In this document: positions 16,437 to 21,576 of the stretch, one piece after another
Layout of the letters: each line of letters starts with the position of its first letter
Numbering within the stretch: the first letter of the stretch is position 1
Assembly: GCA_934454005.1 (NCBI GenBank)
Contig: CAKSGI010000011.1
Coordinates: 1-21,576 of the forward strand
Direction of reading: 5' to 3'
DNA length: 21,576 bases
DNA from: an uncultured Eubacteriales bacterium
Lineage (GTDB): Bacteria; Bacillota_A; Clostridia; Oscillospirales; Acutalibacteraceae
Position numbers and translations under genes: made by a program
Notes under the pieces: model-generated
The model's input: the letters and a program-made list of their open reading frames with translations, nothing else
Database searches by the model: none
What the model was told of the DNA's origin: nothing

Positions 16437-16463
16437 TACAAATACCAAGAAGGCAAAAAGAAT

Positions 16464-16468
16464 AGGAG
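16464..16468 (+). promoter_or_regulatory. Ribosome-binding site fixing the pseudocyclase start
   Basis: AGGAG lies eight bases before ATG 16477. An upstream in-frame ATG at 16420 has no ribosome-binding site and would place a basic stretch before the signal anchor. Confidence 0.75.
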
Positions 16469-16476
16469 AAAAAATT

Positions 16477-19302
16477 ATGAGTAAAAAATATATAGTTGTA
16501 TCAGTAACTATAAGTATAATTATATCAGTTTTAATGTGTATATCTGTGTTCAATAAAAAAACAGACTTAGAAAATATTGTTGATACATCGGTTGATAAGA
16601 ACTTTAACATTTATGAGCTTAATTATAATACCCAAACAGAAAAGTTTAGGTTAATAAAGGCCGATAAACATGGGCATATAAAAGCATATGAAGATTTTGA
16701 TAGTGTAGGTGAAAACAAAGAAATTAATTATGACCAGATTGAAGTTGATAGTTATGGAAATATTTTTGTTAAAGTTACAGAAATAAATAATACAGTCGAA
16801 AAAAACTTAAGGCCTATACTAAAAGAAAAAGTATTAATGTATGATAATAATTTAAATTTTATTAGAGAAATTGTTAGTGTTGATTTTTCTAATAGATCTG
16901 ATACTGTAGAAAAAACATATATTTTTAACTATCAGGTTATGAATAATAAAATAAAGATTTTTTGCAGGGATGGTAATAATTATGAAATTTTATCTGCTAA
17001 TATAAATGAAGATCAACCTCCAGAGGTTGAACATAAGTTTACTATTATTCCGGATATAAGTTCTATGGAAAATGTGAAATGGGTATCAGATATAATGGTT
17101 TCTTCTACCGGAAAAATTGTATATAGTGATTATGTTGGCAGACTGTACATTTCTGATGGAGATGGATTTAAACATATTAATGATATTGTAAGTGATAACA
17201 AAATTTTTTCATCTGCATTTTCTTTAGATTCAGATGACAACTTATATTTTACAGATATTATAAATATGGACTATTATCAGTTGAATTTAGGAAATTTAAA
17301 TATAAATAAATTATATAACAAAGATTCGATTATAAATGCAAAAAAGAATATAAGGTTTGCTGATTCTACATATGTAAACTATGTTGAAGATGGAGAGTTT
17401 TATGGGATGCTAAGGACATCTGATAATACTCAATATATTAGCTTTGGAAAAACGGAGACATATATAGATCGATTAGTTGGTAATGATATACATTTTAAAA
17501 TTTTATTTATTTTAATATCCTCTGCAATATTGTTTTTAATTATTCTTGGGATTATAAAGGTAATACTAAAATTAAAATCGAGAGCTTTTTTAACATTAAA
17601 AATAATGTTGAGATTTTTGCCAGCATATATGATTTCAATGGGTGCATTGTTTGTTATTCTTATTTATATGTTAATTGAACGAAATAGCAGCATTTTACTT
17701 GTGGGACAAGCTACAAATGCTAAAATAGCTGAAGAAAATATTAATGGCGATTTATTTAAAAAAATTAATTCAAATGAATCTTACTTATCGGATGAATTTG
17801 ATAATGTGAGAAAACAAATTGATAGGGCTTATAAAAGAGCCTATGAATATAGTACTCCTAAGCTTGATTATATAATGTCTTATGTTGAAAACAATGGTGT
17901 TTTATTTAGAAATTTTATGGTTGGAGATAGTCAAGATTTTTTTGCTTCTGATGAACAGGTTAATTTTCTTAATAGAGCATCATCAATTGTTCCGATCGAT
18001 TATAGTTTAGATGAAGATACTGTAAGTAGGTATTATTCATTATGGGATGTGATAAAAAGTGGAAAAACTCCTAGTACAAGTGATTTAAGCTTTATAGTGA
18101 ACGATAATCACGGAGAATGGTTAGTAAGCTGTGAACCTATTTATGATTCCGAAGGTCAAGCAGTGGGTTTTATAGGTAGTAGTATTAATAAATGGGAAAG
18201 TCAGGATGTGTTTTTTTACAAAACTGTAGGTTTTGTTACTATTGCATTTTCAGTAACTGTTATTATAACTTTTGTCTATTTTATAGTTGTTTTGAAATTT
18301 GCATTTTTGCCACTTAAAGAGTTAGATAAGGGAGTTAAAAAGATAGGAGAGGGAAAATGGGACACTAAGGTTAATATTAAATCGCGTGACGAGTTTGCTG
18401 AAATAGGAAACGGATTTAATATGATGACTGACAGAATTAATAGATATGTTTCTAGTTATGCAGAGCTTAATCAGATATATTTTAAGTTTGTTCCGAGTGG
18501 ATTGATTAAATTATTAGGTAAAACAGATATATTGGGTATAAATTTAGATGATAGGAATCACGAGCTAGTTAGTGTTTTAACTATTAAATTTGATGTGAAA
18601 AAGGAAAATTATTTAACTATAGAAAACATGAATGATTATTTTCAAAGGACAAATCAAAAATACATGATGCTTTTTGATACTGTTAGAGAAAATAATGGAA
18701 TTATAGAAAAATTTGATGCTTTTGGTATGACAGTATTATTTTTAGGAAATCCATTTCATGCTGTAACGGCGTCTATACAATTTGTGGAGCAACTTTCATT
18801 AGATGATTTTAAAAATAGTTTTAGAATAGCACTAGGGGTAGCAGATGCAACAATAGGAGTGATGGGTGATAATTCAAGAATATCAATATCGATAATTTCT
18901 GAAGAACATTTACTTATGGACTATGTTTGTGATTTTCTTGACAAAGTGAAAGTTAAGCATTTTGCACTCCAGTCTATGATAGATGCTATTGAGGACGATT
19001 CAATTAGTGATATTTACAGATTTATAGGGCAAATTAAGCATCCGTTAAGGAATAAACCGGTAAAGATATATGAATTTATAGATAATAATATTCTGAATAA
19101 AAAGAAACTTTATATAGAGTTAAAACCTTTATTTGAACAAGGAGTTAATAATTATATAAATGGAGACTTTTTTAAAGCAAGGAGAATATTTTCAGAGGTG
19201 CTTAGTTTAAATGAATCTGATAGTATGGCTATGTATTATTTAGGTTTGTGTGATAATTTAAATTACCAAATGATTAAAGACTGGAAGGGATATTTATTTT
19301 AA
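16477..19302 (+). CDS. Membrane sensor with HAMP and degenerate class III cyclase domain
   Basis: This 941-residue protein has a signal anchor (6-26); a large ectodomain (about 27-338) with repeating 'D..GNIFV', 'SSTGKIVYSD' and 'DSDDNLYFTD' strands as in NHL/propeller folds; membrane helices at about 340-364 and 381-402; a second ectodomain (about 403-583) that looks like a Cache sensor (ends VSCEPIYDSEGQAVGFIGSS); a helix at about 584-610; HAMP (LPLKELDKGVKKIGEGKW, about 611-655); a cyclase-like domain (about 668-870) with FVPSGLIKLLGK, IEKFDAFGMTVLFLGNPFHA and VADATIGVMGDNSRISISII; and a TPR-like tail (FEQGVNNYINGDFFKARRIF). Both metal-binding Asp positions and the Asn/Arg pair of active class III cyclases appear replaced (Lys, Phe, Leu, Tyr), so catalysis is doubtful. 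It is probably a receptor passing signals by conformation. The MORN gene follows after 17 bases. Confidence 0.82.
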   Translation: MSKKYIVVSVTISIIISVLMCISVFNKKTDLENIVDTSVDKNFNIYELNYNTQTEKFRLIKADKHGHIKAYEDFDSVGENKEINYDQIEVDSYGNIFVKVTEINNTVEKNLRPILKEKVLMYDNNLNFIREIVSVDFSNRSDTVEKTYIFNYQVMNNKIKIFCRDGNNYEILSANINEDQPPEVEHKFTIIPDISSMENVKWVSDIMVSSTGKIVYSDYVGRLYISDGDGFKHINDIVSDNKIFSSAFSLDSDDNLYFTDIINMDYYQLNLGNLNINKLYNKDSIINAKKNIRFADSTYVNYVEDGEFYGMLRTSDNTQYISFGKTETYIDRLVGNDIHFKILFILISSAILFLIILGIIKVILKLKSRAFLTLKIMLRFLPAYMISMGALFVILIYMLIERNSSILLVGQATNAKIAEENINGDLFKKINSNESYLSDEFDNVRKQIDRAYKRAYEYSTPKLDYIMSYVENNGVLFRNFMVGDSQDFFASDEQVNFLNRASSIVPIDYSLDEDTVSRYYSLWDVIKSGKTPSTSDLSFIVNDNHGEWLVSCEPIYDSEGQAVGFIGSSINKWESQDVFFYKTVGFVTIAFSVTVIITFVYFIVVLKFAFLPLKELDKGVKKIGEGKWDTKVNIKSRDEFAEIGNGFNMMTDRINRYVSSYAELNQIYFKFVPSGLIKLLGKTDILGINLDDRNHELVSVLTIKFDVKKENYLTIENMNDYFQRTNQKYMMLFDTVRENNGIIEKFDAFGMTVLFLGNPFHAVTASIQFVEQLSLDDFKNSFRIALGVADATIGVMGDNSRISISIISEEHLLMDYVCDFLDKVKVKHFALQSMIDAIEDDSISDIYRFIGQIKHPLRNKPVKIYEFIDNNILNKKKLYIELKPLFEQGVNNYINGDFFKARRIFSEVLSLNESDSMAMYYLGLCDNLNYQMIKDWKGYLF

Positions 19303-19319
19303 ATTAGGGTGGTGCTTGT

Positions 19320-20810
19320 ATGGATAATGATTTCCTTAATAAAATTGAAAATGAATCAAGTAAACAAATTGATAAATATAAAGAAATGCCCAAAAAATTA
19401 GAAAGTTCTACCAAGAATATAGGAACGAAAATCACAGAATTTTTAACTGGTCTTTTAAAAAGCCCTTCTGAAAAGAAGGACTATATAAGAATAGGAAAAA
19501 TATATATAGCAAAAAAGTTTGTTTTAATTTTTAGTTTAGTTGTTGTTATTGTGATATATTTATTAACAGCGTTTTTTTTTCCTTGGGCTAATGGAAATTT
19601 GTGGCCAGCAAGTGTTAAAATAAATAGTTCTAAATTTTCTAGTTTTTCCGGTAAAAAGGTTAATGTTAAAGATCAGGCAGGAGTTACTATATATAAAGGA
19701 GAAATGATATCTGGGGCTATTACGGGTAAGGGAACTCAGTATGGTCCTGATGGTACGTTGGTTTATGAAGGAGAGTTTTTAAATGGTAGTTATTCTGGTC
19801 AGGGAAAGCTTTATAATAGTTTAGGAAATATAATATATAAGGGCGGATTTTTGCAAAATCTTTATGATGGTGAAGGTGAATTGTATGATGATTTTGGAAA
19901 AATTCAATATAAAGGCATGTTTGAATCGGGACAAAGATCTGGAACAGGAATAGAGTATAGTTTAGATACCGGTAATGAAATTTATTATGGTGAATTTTTA
20001 AATGATTTACGTGACGGAAAAGGGACAGAGCTTTTTGAAGATGGACAAAAAAAATACGAAGGAGATTTTTCTTCAGGAGAGTATGGTGGAATAGGTAAAT
20101 TATATTGGAATAATGTTCTAAAATATTTTGGAGGATTTGCAAATGGGTCGTTTGATGGAGAGGGAACTTTGTTTGAGGAAAATACAGGTGAGAAATTATT
20201 TAAAGGATCATTTGCGTCAGGAGTATATGATGGGTATGGAACGTTATTTGATCCTAAAACTTCTAAAGTTATCTATCAGGGAAAATTTGAGGGAGGAAAA
20301 CGTGCTGGAGAAGGAACATCTTTTGACAAACTAGGTGCAGTTTCTTTTTCTGGAAAGTTTAAAGATGATAATATAAATTATTTGGATTATTTGGGAGCTA
20401 AGCTGGATGATGTAAAAAAGGAATTTGGAAAAGAAAATTATAGAGAAGTTACAAATGATAGTAGACTTATACTTACTTATTTAGGTGTAAATACATCTAT
20501 AGTTTTTAAATCGGATGAAGATAGTGGTGATTATATATGTGAAAAAATATTATTAGGTAATAAGGATACATTTATGGGGTTAAAATCTGATAGTACTAAA
20601 AACGATATTATAAATGTGCTGGGGACTCCTTATTCGTCAGTAGATTATAATTTTGCAAAATATTATGATACAATTTTTAAGCAATTATCTGTAGATTTAA
20701 AAAGTGGAGAAAAAGCACCAAGTGATAAGTTTTTGATGGATCAATATTATATTAGGATTTATTATGATAAGGATAAGTCAAAATATCTTAGTGTAGAGAT
20801 AGCTATATAA
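19320..20810 (+). CDS. Single-pass membrane protein with extracellular MORN repeats
   Basis: The 496-residue protein has a short charged cytoplasmic N-terminus (1-65), a membrane helix at about 66-87, and then nine MORN repeats plus a partial tenth. Repeats start near residues 125, 149, 173, 197, 223, 246, 269, 294 and 319, each of about 24 residues with the pattern YxGxFxxGxxxGxGxxY, for example YEGEFLNGSYSGQGKLY. The C-terminal 140 residues have two BamE/DUF4309-like elements (LGAKLDDVKKEFGK and GLKSDSTKNDIINVLGTPYS). MORN repeats form flat beta surfaces for protein, lipid or wall contacts. The preceding positive patch and lack of a signal cleavage site suggest the repeats face outside. It is co-transcribed with the pseudocyclase gene (17-base gap; AGGGTGGTG ribosome-binding site). 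Function is unknown; a docking or wall-contact role is inferred. Confidence 0.85.
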   Translation: MDNDFLNKIENESSKQIDKYKEMPKKLESSTKNIGTKITEFLTGLLKSPSEKKDYIRIGKIYIAKKFVLIFSLVVVIVIYLLTAFFFPWANGNLWPASVKINSSKFSSFSGKKVNVKDQAGVTIYKGEMISGAITGKGTQYGPDGTLVYEGEFLNGSYSGQGKLYNSLGNIIYKGGFLQNLYDGEGELYDDFGKIQYKGMFESGQRSGTGIEYSLDTGNEIYYGEFLNDLRDGKGTELFEDGQKKYEGDFSSGEYGGIGKLYWNNVLKYFGGFANGSFDGEGTLFEENTGEKLFKGSFASGVYDGYGTLFDPKTSKVIYQGKFEGGKRAGEGTSFDKLGAVSFSGKFKDDNINYLDYLGAKLDDVKKEFGKENYREVTNDSRLILTYLGVNTSIVFKSDEDSGDYICEKILLGNKDTFMGLKSDSTKNDIINVLGTPYSSVDYNFAKYYDTIFKQLSVDLKSGEKAPSDKFLMDQYYIRIYYDKDKSKYLSVEIAI

Positions 20811-20855
20811 ATAAAGCATATATTTATCTTGAATTAACAAATAATTTAATGCAAA

Positions 20856-20884
20856 TTGACTTTTCTGTTTTCAAGATATATAAT
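20856..20884 (+). promoter_or_regulatory. Strong vegetative-type promoter for the secreted-protein gene
   Basis: TTGACT (20856-20861) and a perfect TATAAT (20879-20884) are separated by exactly 17 bases. Transcription would begin near 20891, about 26 bases before ATG 20917. It is the best promoter match found in the window. Confidence 0.85.
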
Positions 20885-20916
20885 TAGTACAAGTATAAAT
20901 TAGATTAGGTGGTTTT

Positions 20917-21576
20917 ATGAAAAAAATAAATGTTTTTAAAAGGTTATTTAGTATAATAGCTGTTATATTAATAACAACAATAACTATATCTATTGTTATT
21001 GTTGCGTTTGCCGAAGAGTCTAATAAAGAAAACACCTCATCTGAGCCTGCTTCAACTGTTTCAGAGTTGTCTTCTTCTGAGATTGATAAAATATTAGTAG
21101 ACGTAAAATCTGGCAGTAATAAAAATTGGGATGATATAATTTCAAAAATGAATGATGTTATTAATATGGCAATTCTAACAAATAATGATGATCTTAAACA
21201 GTATGCAGAATATATAAAACAAATGTGTGAGCTGCAAAAACAATTGGATACAATTAATGAGTCTATATCTGTACTTAAAGCAAAAAATAGTGATATTGCA
21301 TCACTGGATAAAGAAGTTCAAAACATTAGCAAAGGGACAAGCATGGATGCTGATGATATGCAGGGTGTTATATCGGATAAAGGACTAAGTTTGTTATCGG
21401 ATATTGATATGAGCAAAGTTACAGAGGATCTAGGAAATGTTCCTGGGATGGAAACAGTTTTAAATGATCCGGCTTCAGCAACAGATTCACAAAAAGCGTT
21501 AGTTGAGGTTATACTATTGCAGAGTGCTATTGACAAAGAACTTTTAAAGGATGATCAAATAGATTCTGCTAAAGGC
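20917..21576 (+). CDS. Secreted helical protein, unrecognised, 3' end beyond window
   Basis: From ATG 20917, after AGGTGG, the frame stays open to the last base, giving 220 residues with no stop. The N-terminus is a signal peptide: a basic start (MKKINVFKRLF), a hydrophobic core (SIIAVILITTITISIVIVA) and a likely cleavage after AFA, before EESNKE. A Ser/Thr/Glu-rich linker follows, then amphipathic helices (IDKILVDVKSGSNKNWDDII, YAEYIKQMCELQKQLDTI, ESISVLKAKNSDIASLDKEV). There are two Met-rich stretches (MDADDMQGVI, DIDMSKVTEDLGNVPGM). No family was recognised. It has its own strong promoter, so it is a separate transcription unit from the MORN gene. An extracellular role near the membrane module is inferred only from position. 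Confidence 0.82.
   Translation, partial: MKKINVFKRLFSIIAVILITTITISIVIVAFAEESNKENTSSEPASTVSELSSSEIDKILVDVKSGSNKNWDDIISKMNDVINMAILTNNDDLKQYAEYIKQMCELQKQLDTINESISVLKAKNSDIASLDKEVQNISKGTSMDADDMQGVISDKGLSLLSDIDMSKVTEDLGNVPGMETVLNDPASATDSQKALVEVILLQSAIDKELLKDDQIDSAKG

Noticed and set aside
16399..16438. Possible plus-strand promoter for the receptor gene (TAGAAT at 16425-16430 or TAAATA at 16433-16438)
   Set aside because: No -35-like hexamer lies at suitable spacing upstream of either box, so the position of this promoter is left open.
16389..16610. Minus-strand open frame with a hydrophobic product upstream of the pseudokinase
   Set aside because: It is the complement of the receptor's signal anchor and covers the pseudokinase promoter; no ribosome-binding site was seen.
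19720..20142. Minus-strand open frame with a His-rich product
   Set aside because: It is the complement of the repetitive MORN coding region; the periodic composition explains both openness and histidine content.
20807..20827. ATAAATA/TATTTAT inverted repeat after the MORN gene as a terminator
   Set aside because: The seven-base stem is entirely A/T and has no T tract, so it is expected by chance in this composition.
1..21576. CRISPR arrays, tRNA or rRNA genes, insertion sequences
   Set aside because: None seen: the only repeats are the coding duplication and MORN codon periodicity, and no transposase-like frame is present.

Overview
The window is very AT-rich, with A/T-dominated third codon positions, heavy AGA/ATA/TTA use, strong GGAGG-type ribosome-binding sites and several TTG starts. 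This points to a low-GC Gram-positive bacterium of the Clostridia type. No ribosomal or taxonomic marker is present, so the genus cannot be named.

Positions 1-15124 are part of one plus-strand operon for a contractile injection system (phage-tail-like particle of the eCIS/Afp/PVC kind). In order it holds: the end of a short DUF6760-like (Afp6-type) protein; an inner tube protein; a very long helical protein with a perfect 570-bp tandem duplication; two Afp7-type tube-adaptor paralogues that both lack the usual C-terminal LysM; a gp27/gpD-like spike hub; a gp5/VgrG-like spike with an OB fold and beta-helix; a gp25 baseplate wedge protein; two baseplate J-type proteins; a P2 gpI-type tail protein; and a probable fibre or surface protein with a C-terminal Ig-like domain. 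Sheath, AAA+ ATPase, Afp14-type tape measure, tube terminator and PAAR tip genes are not seen. Some may lie upstream, since the operon is already running at position 1.

A hairpin at 15131-15161 closes the operon. Next comes a different block of membrane and secreted proteins. A convergent minus-strand gene encodes a protein-kinase-like domain without its catalytic motifs, one membrane helix and an extracellular LysM. A divergent plus-strand gene encodes a four-helix membrane protein with a propeller-like ectodomain, a Cache-like sensor, HAMP, a class III cyclase-like domain without its catalytic residues, and a TPR-like tail. It is followed by a single-pass MORN-repeat protein. A strong vegetative-type promoter then drives a secreted helical protein cut by the window end.

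The working picture is a particle operon beside a membrane/cell-wall module built from two pseudoenzymes, a LysM protein and a MORN protein. The structural assignments are secure. The idea that the membrane module docks, senses for or triggers the particle is inference from position and domain content.
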